Below are positions 41,614 through 49,848 of a DNA stretch of 64,000 nucleotides, one piece after another. Every line of letters begins with the position of its first letter. The stretch's first letter is position 1. Under the pieces are notes generated by a model, which saw only the letters and a list, made by a program, of their open reading frames with translations, was not told the origin of the DNA and ran no database searches. The stretch comes from Streptomyces shenzhenensis (GTDB lineage: Bacteria > Actinomycetota > Actinomycetes > Streptomycetales > Streptomycetaceae): assembly GCF_021462265.1 (NCBI RefSeq), contig NZ_JAJONF010000022.1, positions 1 to 64,000 on the forward strand, in the 5' to 3' direction. The position numbers and the translations under genes are program-made.

Positions 41614-42216
41614 TCACGGCCGGGTGTCGCGGCTGAGGACGACGGCGTAACGGCACTCGGAGCCGGTGGTGTTGGCGAAGACGCGCTCGGCCGGCGCGCC
41701 GAGTTCGACGGTGTCGCCGGCCTCGAGTTCGTGGACCGTGTCGCCGTCGTGGAAGGTGAGGCGGCCGTCGAGGACCCAGACGAGCTGCCGTACGAAGGCG
41801 AAGGCCGCGGCCGGGTAGGGCACCCGGGCTCCGGCGGGCAGCCGGATCTCGGCGATCTCCGCCGGGAAGCGCGGGCCCGTGATCTGGCGGCGCCGGTAGC
41901 CGGTGCCGGGATCGCGCCATTCGGCGGCGTCGGCGCCGCGCCGCACGCCCGGCACGTCCGCCCCGGACTCCCGCGCGCCTTCGGCGAGGGCCAGCAGCGC
42001 GGCGACGCTGAGCTGGAAGGCGGCGGACAGCTTGCCGAGCACGACCGCGGTGGGGCTGCTCTCGCCGCGTTCGATCCGGCTGATCATCGCCGAGGAGACA
42101 CCCGAGGCGTCCGCGAGCTGCGCCAGCGTCCAGCGGCGGCGCTCCCGCTCGGCGCGGACACGCGCGGCGATCTGCCGCACCAGGGGGTCCGCCAGGGGTT
42201 CTACTATGTTGGACAT
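41614..42216 (-). CDS. XRE-type regulator with C-terminal cupin
   Basis: The 200-residue protein has an XRE helix-turn-helix (RWTLAQLADASGVSSAMISRIERGESSPTAVVLGKLSAAF) and a cupin (VWVLDGRLTFHDGDTVHELEAGDTVELG). Its ATG (42216) overlaps the divergent GNAT start by two bases, so one operator controls both. The dyad at 42205-42228 covers both start codons. Cupin regulators of this layout usually control a linked acetyltransferase or oxidoreductase. Confidence 0.85.
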   Translation of the reverse strand: MSNIVEPLADPLVRQIAARVRAERERRRWTLAQLADASGVSSAMISRIERGESSPTAVVLGKLSAAFQLSVAALLALAEGARESGADVPGVRRGADAAEWRDPGTGYRRRQITGPRFPAEIAEIRLPAGARVPYPAAAFAFVRQLVWVLDGRLTFHDGDTVHELEAGDTVELGAPAERVFANTTGSECRYAVVLSRDTRP

Positions 42217-42228
42217 GAATCCAATATA
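42205..42228. promoter_or_regulatory. Operator dyad over two divergent start codons
   Basis: TATGTTGGA (42205-42213) and TCCAATATA (42220-42228) form an inverted repeat (TAT-TTGGA/TCCAA-ATA with one unpaired base per side) with a 6-base centre. It spans the starts of both the XRE and the GNAT genes. Confidence 0.65.
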
Positions 42229-42751
42229 CGAGAGAAGCCGAGTGACGGTACGCCCGGCCCGTCCCGGCGACGAGGAGGCCGTCCGCGCGATCCGCAATCA
42301 CGCGATCGAGCACTCGACCGCCCTGTGGACCGAGACCCCGCAGTCCCCCGCCGAGGGCGCCGCCTGGTTCGCCGCCCACCTGGAGCGCGGGTCGGCACTC
42401 GTGGCCGAGGCGGCCGGGACGACGGCCGAAGCGCCGGGCGAGGTGGCCGGGTTCGCGGTCTACGGCCCGTGGCGCGCGCTGGACGGCTACCGGCACACGG
42501 TGGAGGACTCCGTCTACGTCCGGGAGGGCAGGCACGGGCTCGGCATCGGCTCCGCGCTGCTGGGCCCCCTCATCGCCTCGGCACGCGAGGCCGGCCACCA
42601 TGTGATGATCGCCGGCATCGAGGCGCGGAACGCCGCGTCGATCCGGCTGCACGACCGGTTCGGCTTCGAGCACGTGGGCACGGTCCGGGAGGCGGGCACC
42701 AAGTTCGGGCGCTGGCTGGACCTGACGCTCATGCGGCTGCCGCTGGCCTGA
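42215..42751 (+). CDS. GNAT acetyltransferase, phosphinothricin-acetyltransferase-like
   Basis: The 178-residue protein has the core EDSVYVREGRHGLGIGSALLGPLI (acetyl-CoA loop RHGLGIG) and the N-terminal AIRNHAIEHSTALWTETPQ, a hallmark of the phosphinothricin/methionine-sulfoximine acetyltransferase group. It ends GFEHVGTVREAGTKFGRWLDLTLM, also typical. It likely N-acetylates an amino-acid-like compound. ATG 42215 overlaps the XRE start; GTG 42242 is an alternative. Divergent control by the XRE/cupin protein is likely. Confidence 0.82.
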   Translation: MNPIYERSRVTVRPARPGDEEAVRAIRNHAIEHSTALWTETPQSPAEGAAWFAAHLERGSALVAEAAGTTAEAPGEVAGFAVYGPWRALDGYRHTVEDSVYVREGRHGLGIGSALLGPLIASAREAGHHVMIAGIEARNAASIRLHDRFGFEHVGTVREAGTKFGRWLDLTLMRLPLA

Positions 42752-42793
42752 GAGGGCAACGCGGGCGACGGGTGGACCGAATAGGGTGACCGC

Positions 42794-43396
42794 GTGGCGA
42801 GAGTGCGGTTGAGCGTGGCCGAGCGGCGGGAGGAACTGCTGCGGGCCGCCATCGAGCAGATCCAGGCGCGGGGCGTGGCGGCGGTGCGGATCGCCGACGT
42901 GGCCTCGGCCCTCGGGGTGAGCAACGCACTGGTGCTGTACCACTTCTCGACGAAGGAGAAGCTGGTCGCCGCCGCCTTCGCCTACGCCGCCGAGGACGAC
43001 CTGGCGCATCTGCGCAAGCTGCTGGGCCGCCGTACGTCGGCGTTGCGCCGGCTGCGGGCGGCGGTGCGCTGGTACGCGCCGACGGGGCAGGCGAAGGGCT
43101 GGCGGCTGTGGATCGAGGGCTGGGCGGCGGCGTTGCGGGAACCGGCGCTGCGGGACGTCACCAAAAGCCTCGACCAGCAGTGGAAGGCGGCGATCGCCGA
43201 AGTCATCGCCGAAGGGGTGGCGGCGGGTGAGTTCCGGTGCCCCGACCCCGCGGCGGCGGCGCTGCGGCTGACCGCGCTGCTCGACGGGCTCGCCGTCCAG
43301 TTGACGTCGTACCCGGGTGCCGTGCCCCGCGCCCGGGCGCAGGAGTGGGCGGACGAGGCGCTGGCGCGCGAACTGGGCCTGCCCGGGGAGCGGTAA
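42794..43396 (+). CDS. TetR/AcrR-family regulator
   Basis: The 200-residue protein has a TetR helix-turn-helix (RREELLRAAIEQIQARGVAAVRIADVASALGVSNALVLYHFSTKEKLVAAAF) and a BetI-like C-terminal domain (LRLTALLDGLAVQLTSYPGAVPRARAQEWADEAL). The start is GTG, 42 bases after the GNAT gene, so it may be co-transcribed with it. No target site is evident. Confidence 0.85.
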   Translation: MARVRLSVAERREELLRAAIEQIQARGVAAVRIADVASALGVSNALVLYHFSTKEKLVAAAFAYAAEDDLAHLRKLLGRRTSALRRLRAAVRWYAPTGQAKGWRLWIEGWAAALREPALRDVTKSLDQQWKAAIAEVIAEGVAAGEFRCPDPAAAALRLTALLDGLAVQLTSYPGAVPRARAQEWADEALARELGLPGER

Positions 43397-43431
43397 GGGG
43401 CAGCCCGCGAGGAGGCCACCCCTTGCCCGTC

Positions 43432-44250
43432 TCAGGCCACGGAAGCGATCCGCATCTTGATGTCGTCCGGGGAGAGCGCCCCCTTGGCCGTCACGTGATC
43501 GCCGGACGACTCGCCGCGCAGCCGGCGGCCGATCCAGGGGACCAGGTACTCGCGGGCCCAGTGCACGTCGTCGCGGCGGATCTCCAGGGTGCCGCGGGGT
43601 GGCAGCGGCGGCCACGGCTGGTCCGGGTCGGCCGGCACCTCGACGCCGAGCACCTGGCCGGCGCGCAGCGCCACGCGCGTGTGCCCCTCGGGCGAGAGGT
43701 GCAGGCGGTCGCCGTCCCAGGCCCGGCGGTCCTGCACCGTCTTCAGGGACCACAGGTCCAGGACCGGGCAGCCGTACCGGTCGGCGATGGCCCGGACGTG
43801 CCCGTTGTACGTGGCGATCTTGCCGCGCAGATGCTTGAGGACGGGCACGCCCCGGGTGTCGAATCCGGTGGTCACCAGCACGGTGCCGATGGCCTCGGTC
43901 AGCTGGGCCACGGCCCGCTCGAACCGCTCGGCCACCTCGTCGGGGTCGGTGCCGGGGCGGATGATGTCGTTGCCGCCCGCGCAGAAGGAGACCAGGTCCG
44001 GGGCGAGTGCCAGGGCCTGCGGCACCTGGTCCGCCACGATCTGGTCGAGCAGTTTCCCGCGTACGGCGAGGTTGGTGTACTCGAAGTCGCCCTCGGGGCG
44101 CCGGTCCGACAGCAGTACCGCGAACCGGTCGGCCCAGCCGACGAACGCCCCGTCGGGGCCGGGGTCGCCGACGCCCTCGGTGAAGCTGTCCCCCACCGCC
44201 ACGTACGACCCGATCACTGATGCCTTGTCACTCTTCGAATCGTCTGCCAC
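43432..44250 (-). CDS. SGNH/GDSL-family hydrolase
   Basis: The 272-residue SGNH hydrolase has block I YVAVGDSFTEGVGDPG (nucleophile Ser), the Gly in LAVRGKLLDQ, block III LVSFCAGGNDIIRPG (Asn) and block V DRLHLSPEGHTRV (Asp/His). No signal peptide is present, so it acts in the cytoplasm on an ester or acetylated substrate that cannot be named. The start at 44250 carries a polar N-terminus (ADDSKSDKAS) and could be slightly shorter. Confidence 0.88.
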   Translation of the reverse strand: MADDSKSDKASVIGSYVAVGDSFTEGVGDPGPDGAFVGWADRFAVLLSDRRPEGDFEYTNLAVRGKLLDQIVADQVPQALALAPDLVSFCAGGNDIIRPGTDPDEVAERFERAVAQLTEAIGTVLVTTGFDTRGVPVLKHLRGKIATYNGHVRAIADRYGCPVLDLWSLKTVQDRRAWDGDRLHLSPEGHTRVALRAGQVLGVEVPADPDQPWPPLPPRGTLEIRRDDVHWAREYLVPWIGRRLRGESSGDHVTAKGALSPDDIKMRIASVA

Positions 44251-44423
44251 GTCGGAACATGATTCACCTTCGGTTGTGACCTACGCGACCGTAATAAGGG
44301 GTTGACGTTCGGTGAGATAAGACACTTTTAAATACTTTGCCAAGCCTGGAATAAGGCCCTGACCAGCGGTGTTGACATGTCGATCGTCAGAGCCGGAAGT
44401 CAGGTCCGGGACACGGTCGTTGA
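44251..44423. other. Promoter side of the hydrolase, no gene
   Basis: An AT-rich patch at 44290-44345 (for example TAAATA) probably holds the minus-strand promoter of the SGNH hydrolase. No ORF is supported. Confidence 0.4.
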
Positions 44424-44451
44424 CACCGCCCGCCGGCACCGGGGGGCGGTG
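44424..44451 (-). terminator. Terminator hairpin after the M23 peptidase gene
   Basis: The stem CACCGCCC / GGGCGGTG (8 bp) with a 12-base GC-rich loop lies about 60 bases beyond the peptidase stop on the minus strand. Confidence 0.5.
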
Positions 44452-44508
44452 GGTTCGGGGACGTACGGCCCTTCGTGGCGCCGCCGTAACCGGATTCGGT
44501 TCGCCGGG

Positions 44509-45489
44509 TCAGCCGACGGTGAGGCCCTTCGAGCGGAGGTAGGCGACCGGGTCCACGTCCGAGCCGTAGTCGGGCGTGGTGCGGATCTCGAAGTGGAGGT
44601 GCGGTCCGGTGGCGTTGCCGGTCGCGCCGGAGAGGCCGATCCGCTGGCCCGCGGTCACGGTCTGGCCGACCGAGACGGAGAGGGCGGAGAGGTGGCCGTA
44701 CTGCGCGTAGTAGCCGTCGGCGAGCCGGATGACGACCTGGTTGCCGTAGGCGCCGCCCCAGCCCGCCGTGACGACCGTGCCCGCACCGACGGCCTTGAGC
44801 GGGGTGCCGGTCGGGACGACGAAGTCGACGCCCGTGTGGTGGCCGCTGGACCACATGCCGCCGGCGACGTGGTAGCCGGTGCCGACGGTGGCACCGGTGA
44901 CCGGGAGAGTGAAGCCGGCGGCGGTCACCGCCGAGCCGTCCGAGGAGGAAGCGGAGGACGGGGAGGACGGGGAGGAAGCCGAGGGCAGGGAGGAAGAAGG
45001 CGAGGACGAGGAGGCAGAAGGCGAGGAGGCCGAGGGCGAGAACGACGACTGCGCGTCCGACCGCCCCTCGGAGCGGAAGCCGAACCCCTCGGTGTCCGTC
45101 GTCGCGGCGTGCCGGCCGCCGAGCGTGAGCTTGAGGCCGGGGTGGATCAGCGCGGGGTTGTCACCGACGGCCTGCCTGTTGTCGGCGTAGAGCCGGGGCC
45201 AGCCGCCGCGTACGTGCTGCTCGTGGGCGATCTTCGAAAGACAGTCACCGGGCACCACCGTGTAGACATGGTGCGCGGAATTCGGCGCGGCCGCCTTCCG
45301 CACCGCGCTCTTCCCGACCGCGGGAAGCGACTGTGCGGCCTTTTCGGAAACGGACTGTGAGGTGGCGGCGTGGGCGCCGGTGGCGCCCATGAGCGGCAGG
45401 GCCAGCGCGGCGCCGCCGGTTCCGGCGACGGCCATCGAGCGGGTGAGACGCTGGGTTTTGGGGCGGCGGTGCTTACCCTTCGCGGGCAT
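44509..45489 (-). CDS. LysM/M23 cell-wall endopeptidase
   Basis: The 326-residue protein begins MPAKGKHRRPKTQRLTRS, then a hydrophobic signal segment (MAVAGTGGAALALPLMGATGAHA). Next come a LysM-type domain (YTVVPGDCLSKIAHEQHVRGGW, about residues 75-125) and a long Ser/Pro/Ala linker. The C-terminal M23 domain has zinc ligands in HHTGVDFVVP and HLHFEIRT. It hydrolyses peptidoglycan cross-bridges outside the membrane, with LysM binding glycan. The 5' leader carries a c-di-AMP riboswitch, as for other Streptomyces wall hydrolases. Confidence 0.9.
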   Translation of the reverse strand: MPAKGKHRRPKTQRLTRSMAVAGTGGAALALPLMGATGAHAATSQSVSEKAAQSLPAVGKSAVRKAAAPNSAHHVYTVVPGDCLSKIAHEQHVRGGWPRLYADNRQAVGDNPALIHPGLKLTLGGRHAATTDTEGFGFRSEGRSDAQSSFSPSASSPSASSSSPSSSLPSASSPSSPSSASSSDGSAVTAAGFTLPVTGATVGTGYHVAGGMWSSGHHTGVDFVVPTGTPLKAVGAGTVVTAGWGGAYGNQVVIRLADGYYAQYGHLSALSVSVGQTVTAGQRIGLSGATGNATGPHLHFEIRTTPDYGSDVDPVAYLRSKGLTVG

Positions 45490-45497
45490 GGCGCTTT

Positions 45498-45685
45498 CCT
45501 CTCCGGCGCCTGCGAGGTGAGCTGTCGGGTTCGGGCTGGAGCCGCCCGGCCACGCACCGTCGCGTGACTGCACCCCGAGCCGTCCCGGGAACCGGAACAG
45601 GCGGTCTTACCTGGTGGGTCCCCCGCTCCTGCCGGGCACGGGTGAGTGTGTGGGGATTCCGGGCGGCGGCAGGATTCGGCGTTCC
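45498..45685 (-). promoter_or_regulatory. ydaO-type c-di-AMP riboswitch
   Basis: The leader read on the minus strand holds the ydaO landmarks in order: CGCCGAATCCTG, then GGCAGGAGCGGGGGACCCA, then GGGGTG, then CCGAACCCGACAGCTCACC and CGCAGGCGCCGGAGAGG next to the peptidase ribosome site. This arrangement is known upstream of Streptomyces resuscitation factors and M23 peptidases. High c-di-AMP is known to shut off such genes. Exact ends are approximate. Confidence 0.85.
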
Positions 45686-45960
45686 GCCCGGATGTGTGGC
45701 GAACGTAAGCGAGTACGCCGCACACGGACAAGCAGCCGGTTCCGCCCGTCCGGGTTCCCGCTTGATCCGTTACCGGAAATCCCGGTGACCCTCCGTGAAT
45801 TCCAGCCTTTTCGCTTTTCCAATGGCCGTGAAAGACACCGGAATTACGTGAACATGACGCGCGACGGACGGTCACGAATATGACGCTCCTCACGCACGTC
45901 ATGCCACACATTCCCATTCCGGACCGAGTCGCAATGAAGGCTGCAATTCGGGCAGATGTG
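45686..45960. other. Promoter region upstream of the riboswitch
   Basis: About 275 bases lie between the riboswitch and the alpha-galactosidase stop. The region should hold the promoter of the peptidase. Its GC content is lower near 45780-45860. No gene is supported. Confidence 0.4.
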
Positions 45961-48033
45961 TCAAATCCGGCGAATCCGGATGACTGCCGCATCCAGGTCA
46001 CCCTTCAACCCGGTGTGCAGCCCGTGGTGCATCAGGACGGCACCCCGGTGCACTTCACCCGTTTCGCGGCATTCGTACGACGCCGTCGGGTCCAGGCCTC
46101 GCAACCGCAGTGCCGGCGCCGGCTCGCCGTAACTCTGGGCCTGGAGCCAGGCGAGGACGACGGTCTCCTCGCCGAGCGTGTACTGCACCGCGCTGAGCCC
46201 GCCGGTCGGCGGGCTCAGCCGGAACTGGTCGCCACGCTGCACCAGCGGCCGGATCTCCTTGTAGAGCTCCACCCAGCGGCCGGCCTCGGCGAGCTCGTCC
46301 TCGGTCCACCGCGAGAGGTCGCCGCCGACGCCGAGTGCCCCGGCCATCGAGCTGACGAAGCGGAAACGCAGACTGCTCACGCGGCCGTTGAGCTGGTGGT
46401 TCGGGCTGTCGGTGACCCAGGCGGACATCACCCGGGCGGGGTGGATCTGGCTGAAGCCGTGCTGGATGGCGAGGCGGTCCAGCGGGTCGGTGTTGTCGGA
46501 GGTCCACACCTCGTCGGTACGGCTCATGATGCCGAGGTCGATCCGCCCGCCACCGCCGGAGCAGGACTCGATGGCGACCTCCGGGTGGGCCGCGCGGAGC
46601 CGGTCGAGCAGGGCGTACAGCCCGCGGACATGGTCGACCCACAGGCGCTGCGGGTAGGGCTCGCCCGGCCAGCCCGCGTCGGTGAAGCAGCGGTTGAAGT
46701 CCCACTTGACGTAGTCGATCGGGGCGCTGGACAGCAGGGTGTCGAGTTGCGTCCAGAGGTACTGCTGGACGTCCTCGCGGGCGAGGTTGAGAACGAGCTG
46801 GTTGCGCAGTTCCGTCCGCTTTCGCCCCTGCTGGTACTGCACCCAGTCGGGGTGGGCGCGGTACAGGTCGCTGTCCGGGTTCACCATCTCGGGCTCCACC
46901 CAGATGCCGAACTGCATGCCGAGGGCGTGCACGTAGTCGGCGAGGGGCTTGAGGCCCTTGGGGAAGCGGTCGGGGTTGGGTGTCCAGTCGCCGAGTCCGG
47001 CGCGGTCGCTGGTACGGGCCCCGAACCAGCCGTCGTCCACCACGAACAGCTCGACGCCGATCGCCGCCGCCCGGCGGGCGAGGGTGGCCTGCTGGTCCTC
47101 CGAGATGTCGAAGGTGGTGGCCTCCCAGGAGTTGAACAGCACCGGCCGGTCCCGGTCGGCGTCCGGGATGATGTACGCCCGCTGGTAGGCGTGCCAGGCA
47201 CGGCTCGCCCCGCCGAAGCCGCCGTCGGTCCACAGGCCCGCGAAGACCGGGCTGGTGTACGACTCCCCCTCGGCCAGCATCAGCAGGCCCGAGTCGTCGT
47301 AGCCGGCGCCGCCGGTGATCTGCACGCGCGCGTCGGGGAGTTGAGCGACGGCGATGCGCCAGGAGCCGGACCAGCCGAGGGCGCATCCCCAGACCTCGCC
47401 GCGCTCCTCGGTGGCGTCGGTGTCCAGGGCGACCCAGGGCAGGTGCTGGTGGCCGGTGTGGCCGCGGCGGCTGCCGATGACCTTCTCGCCGTAGGTGAGC
47501 GGGCTCCTGGCGAGCCGGGACTCGGCGGCCCAGCGGCCGTGCAGCTGGGAGAGCCGCCAGCCCTCGCGGTCGGGCAGGGTCCAGGTGGCGGGGTCGGCGC
47601 GCAGCAGCTCCACGCGCGCGTGCCCCTCGTTGCCGACGGTCACCCAGCGTTCGACCACGTCACCGCGCATCCGGTAGTGCAGCGTGATGACGATGCCGTC
47701 GTCCGTGAAGCGCAACCGGAGTTCGTCGTCCTCGACCTCGTACGACGCGAAGGTCCACTCGGTGCCGCGCCGCTCCTCGGTGCGCACGGACAGGGCGGGG
47801 CGCACGAACCGGGGCCCGCCCTCGACCGGGTACTCCTCGCGGCCGTCGAGCGGCGACTCGAAGGGCCAGTAGCCGGGCAGCGCCCGGGTGCTGAGCTCCT
47901 CGGCGTCGGCTAGCTGGATTCTGGCGCCCCAGTGCAGGTGGAGCAGCTCGTCGGCCTCCGTCAGATGCAGCGCGTAGCTGCTGCCCGGGCCCGACAGGAG
48001 CCAGGTACGACCGTTTTCGGCGATGTCCACCAT
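45961..48033 (-). CDS. Alpha-galactosidase, GH36
   Basis: The 690-residue protein matches GH36 alpha-galactosidases: an N-terminal beta-sandwich (residues 1-280), FVVDDGWFGARTSDRAGLGDW, the nucleophile Asp in YVKWDFNRCFTDAG, SCSGGGGRIDLGIMSRTDEVWTSDNTD with the acid/base Asp near its end, and a small C-terminal domain. No signal peptide is seen, so it cleaves imported alpha-galactosides such as melibiose-type sugars. It is divergent from the tyrosine phosphatase gene and has no sugar transporter beside it. Confidence 0.92.
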   Translation of the reverse strand: MVDIAENGRTWLLSGPGSSYALHLTEADELLHLHWGARIQLADAEELSTRALPGYWPFESPLDGREEYPVEGGPRFVRPALSVRTEERRGTEWTFASYEVEDDELRLRFTDDGIVITLHYRMRGDVVERWVTVGNEGHARVELLRADPATWTLPDREGWRLSQLHGRWAAESRLARSPLTYGEKVIGSRRGHTGHQHLPWVALDTDATEERGEVWGCALGWSGSWRIAVAQLPDARVQITGGAGYDDSGLLMLAEGESYTSPVFAGLWTDGGFGGASRAWHAYQRAYIIPDADRDRPVLFNSWEATTFDISEDQQATLARRAAAIGVELFVVDDGWFGARTSDRAGLGDWTPNPDRFPKGLKPLADYVHALGMQFGIWVEPEMVNPDSDLYRAHPDWVQYQQGRKRTELRNQLVLNLAREDVQQYLWTQLDTLLSSAPIDYVKWDFNRCFTDAGWPGEPYPQRLWVDHVRGLYALLDRLRAAHPEVAIESCSGGGGRIDLGIMSRTDEVWTSDNTDPLDRLAIQHGFSQIHPARVMSAWVTDSPNHQLNGRVSSLRFRFVSSMAGALGVGGDLSRWTEDELAEAGRWVELYKEIRPLVQRGDQFRLSPPTGGLSAVQYTLGEETVVLAWLQAQSYGEPAPALRLRGLDPTASYECRETGEVHRGAVLMHHGLHTGLKGDLDAAVIRIRRI

Positions 48034-48230
48034 CGAGAAACCTCACACAAGGGCCAACAGATCCGCTCAAGCACCAACATCATCAAGGGCCACGGGCTCC
48101 GGAAGCAAGGGCTGCGGACTCTCAAGGCGCCGCCTGTGGACAACTCGCTGCCCGCGGAAACCGATGTCGTATCGTCGAGCCAGTGCCCGTTGACGAGCCG
48201 CGCCGACGGGGCCGACCGGGAGGAGCCCCC
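48034..48230. promoter_or_regulatory. Divergent promoter region, galactosidase/phosphatase
   Basis: These 197 bases separate the divergent genes. No clear dyad or strong -10/-35 was found by eye. The phosphatase ribosome site GGGAGGAG lies 5 bases before its GTG. Confidence 0.35.
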
Positions 48231-49028
48231 GTGACGCAGCAGGTCCCGTCCACCGAGCCCGAGCTGGCCGGGGTGCGCAACTTCCGTGACGTGGGTGGCC
48301 TGCCGACCGTCGACGGGCGGCAGGTGCGCCCGGGTGTGCTGTTCCGCAGCGGTCATCTGGCGCACGCGACGGAGCAGGACGCGGAGTTCCTCGCCTCGCT
48401 GGGCCTGCACACGATCTTCGACTTCCGCAACGCCGCCGACCAGAAGCTGGAGGGCCCGGACGTCGAGCTGCCCGGCGTGCGGAACGTGAACCTGCCGCTG
48501 ACCGACCCCGCGCACGGCGCCGACTTCTGGGTGATGGTCCGTGAGGGCGACCTCGACCAGCTGCACGGGCTCCTGGGCGACGGCAAGGCCGCGGCCCGGA
48601 TGGTCAGCTCCTACCGCGCGATCGTCAAGGAGCGCACCGGCGAGCACTCGCACGTGCTGCACGCGCTCGCCGAGGACAGCGTCCCGGCGCTGATGCACTG
48701 CGCGGCCGGCAAGGACCGGGCCGGTGTCTCCATAGCGGTGACGCTGCTCGCGGTGGGCGTGGAGCGGGACGCGATCGTCGCCGACTACCTGGAGTCCAAC
48801 GCCAAGCACCGCCGGTACAAGGTGCGGCGCAGCGGCGGTGACGGCGCGTACAGCCCCGAGGTGATGGACCTGCTGAGCCCGCTGTTCGACGCCCGCGTGG
48901 AGTACCTGACGGCGGCCTTCGAGAGCATCGAGGAGACCTGGGGCGACGTCGACACGTACCTGGAGCGGGGCCTCAGGCTGGCCCCACAGACCCGGGAGCG
49001 GCTGCGCGAGCGCCTGCTCCTCGGCTGA
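48231..49028 (+). CDS. Tyrosine-protein phosphatase (Y_phosphatase3/LipA type)
   Basis: The 265-residue phosphatase has LAGVRNFRDVGGLPT at its start, HTIFDFRNAADQ, and the P-loop ALMHCAAGKDRAGVSIAV (HCxxGKDR: nucleophile Cys, Asp and Arg) typical of the LipA/atypical-DSP bacterial family. Substrate may be phosphotyrosine or phosphoinositide-like lipids. GTG 48231 is chosen because of the strong ribosome site; an upstream start at 48183 lacks one. Confidence 0.88.
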   Translation: MTQQVPSTEPELAGVRNFRDVGGLPTVDGRQVRPGVLFRSGHLAHATEQDAEFLASLGLHTIFDFRNAADQKLEGPDVELPGVRNVNLPLTDPAHGADFWVMVREGDLDQLHGLLGDGKAAARMVSSYRAIVKERTGEHSHVLHALAEDSVPALMHCAAGKDRAGVSIAVTLLAVGVERDAIVADYLESNAKHRRYKVRRSGGDGAYSPEVMDLLSPLFDARVEYLTAAFESIEETWGDVDTYLERGLRLAPQTRERLRERLLLG

Positions 49029-49031
49029 GGC

Positions 49032-49154
49032 TCAGCTCTTCGCGCCGAGGGAGAACAGCAGGAACAGGAACGCTGCCAGGACGTGCCCGGCGGCGATGTA
49101 GATGATCAGCCGGATCCACAGGGCCCGCGGGAACTTCTCCTCCATGTTGGTCAT
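49032..49154 (-). CDS. 40-aa DUF6126-like membrane protein
   Basis: This 40-residue protein begins MTNMEEKFPRALWIRLIIYI and continues with one membrane helix (LIIYIAAGHVLAAFLFLLFSL) ending GAKS. It is encoded directly after the XRE/cupin gene with an ATGA overlap. I recall this pattern, a tiny membrane protein after an XRE/cupin regulator, as DUF6126 in Streptomyces, unchecked here. It may act with the regulator or as a membrane partner. Confidence 0.7.
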   Translation of the reverse strand: MTNMEEKFPRALWIRLIIYIAAGHVLAAFLFLLFSLGAKS

Positions 49155-49777
49155 GGCAACTCTCCAATGATCGGTCCCAGGCACAGGGCGGCCGTGGGAC
49201 TCTGCAACAGGGTGTGGACGAACAGGAGCTCGACCCCGTCCTCGTCCTGGGCGGCGAGGCGGTGCGGGGTCAGGGAGTCGAAGTGCGCGCTGTCGCCGGC
49301 CGCGAGCACGTGGGTGGTGTCGCCGAGCCGCAGCCGGAGCCGCCCGCGCAGGACGTACAGCCACTCCTCGCCGGGATGCACCCGCACGATGTCGCCCTGG
49401 GAACCGTGGGGCACATGGACGCGCAGCGCCTGCATGCCCCGGCCCGGGGCACCGGTCTGCCAGTACGTCCAGCCGCCCGCCCGGGTCGGATCCATGTCAA
49501 CGGCGCGCACGATCGCGTCCCGGTCGGCGACGGTCTCGCCGAGCAGGTCCGAGACCGTCGTACCGTAGATACGCGCGAGGGCGAGCAGCATCGGCAGCGA
49601 GGGCTGCCGGTGCCCGGTCTCCAGCCGGGACAGGTGCGCGGGCGACAGCCCGGCGTCCCGGGCGGCGGCCTCCAGGGTGAGGCCGGCGCGGCGGCGCAGG
49701 GCGCGCAGCTGCGGGGCGACGGCGGGCAGGTCATCGACCGGCTTCCCGCCCGCCCGCTCGTTCGCGGAGGAGCTCAT
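49151..49777 (-). CDS. XRE-type regulator with C-terminal cupin
   Basis: The 208-residue protein has the helix-turn-helix RRAGLTLEAAARDAGLSPAHLSRLETGHRQPSLPML and a cupin (EEWLYVLRGRLRLRLGDTTHVLAAGDSAHFDSLTPH). An 11-bp inverted repeat lies 17 bases upstream of its ATG. It follows the hopanoid-cluster aminotransferase by 71 bases on the same strand, yet its own promoter is likely in that gap. Whether it controls the hopanoid genes is untested. Confidence 0.85.
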   Translation of the reverse strand: MSSSANERAGGKPVDDLPAVAPQLRALRRRAGLTLEAAARDAGLSPAHLSRLETGHRQPSLPMLLALARIYGTTVSDLLGETVADRDAIVRAVDMDPTRAGGWTYWQTGAPGRGMQALRVHVPHGSQGDIVRVHPGEEWLYVLRGRLRLRLGDTTHVLAAGDSAHFDSLTPHRLAAQDEDGVELLFVHTLLQSPTAALCLGPIIGELP

Positions 49778-49793
49778 GCCTCCATTGAGCCGC

Positions 49794-49836
49794 GACTTTG
49801 TCTCATTGGCAATTTCCTTGCCTCAGAGACAAAGTC
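49794..49836. promoter_or_regulatory. Operator dyad before the XRE/cupin gene
   Basis: GACTTTGTCTC (49794-49804) and GAGACAAAGTC (49826-49836) are perfect inverted repeats 21 bases apart, i.e. 32 bases centre to centre, three helical turns. This fits two half-sites bound by a dimer pair. Confidence 0.65.
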
Positions 49837-49848
49837 CAGGGTGCCGCC

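Noticed and set aside
45880..47913. Long plus-strand frame (677 codons) antisense to the alpha-galactosidase gene
   Set aside because: It mirrors a well-conserved GH36 gene, is Val/Gly/Arg-rich with no domain, and has no ribosome site. High GC opens such antisense frames.
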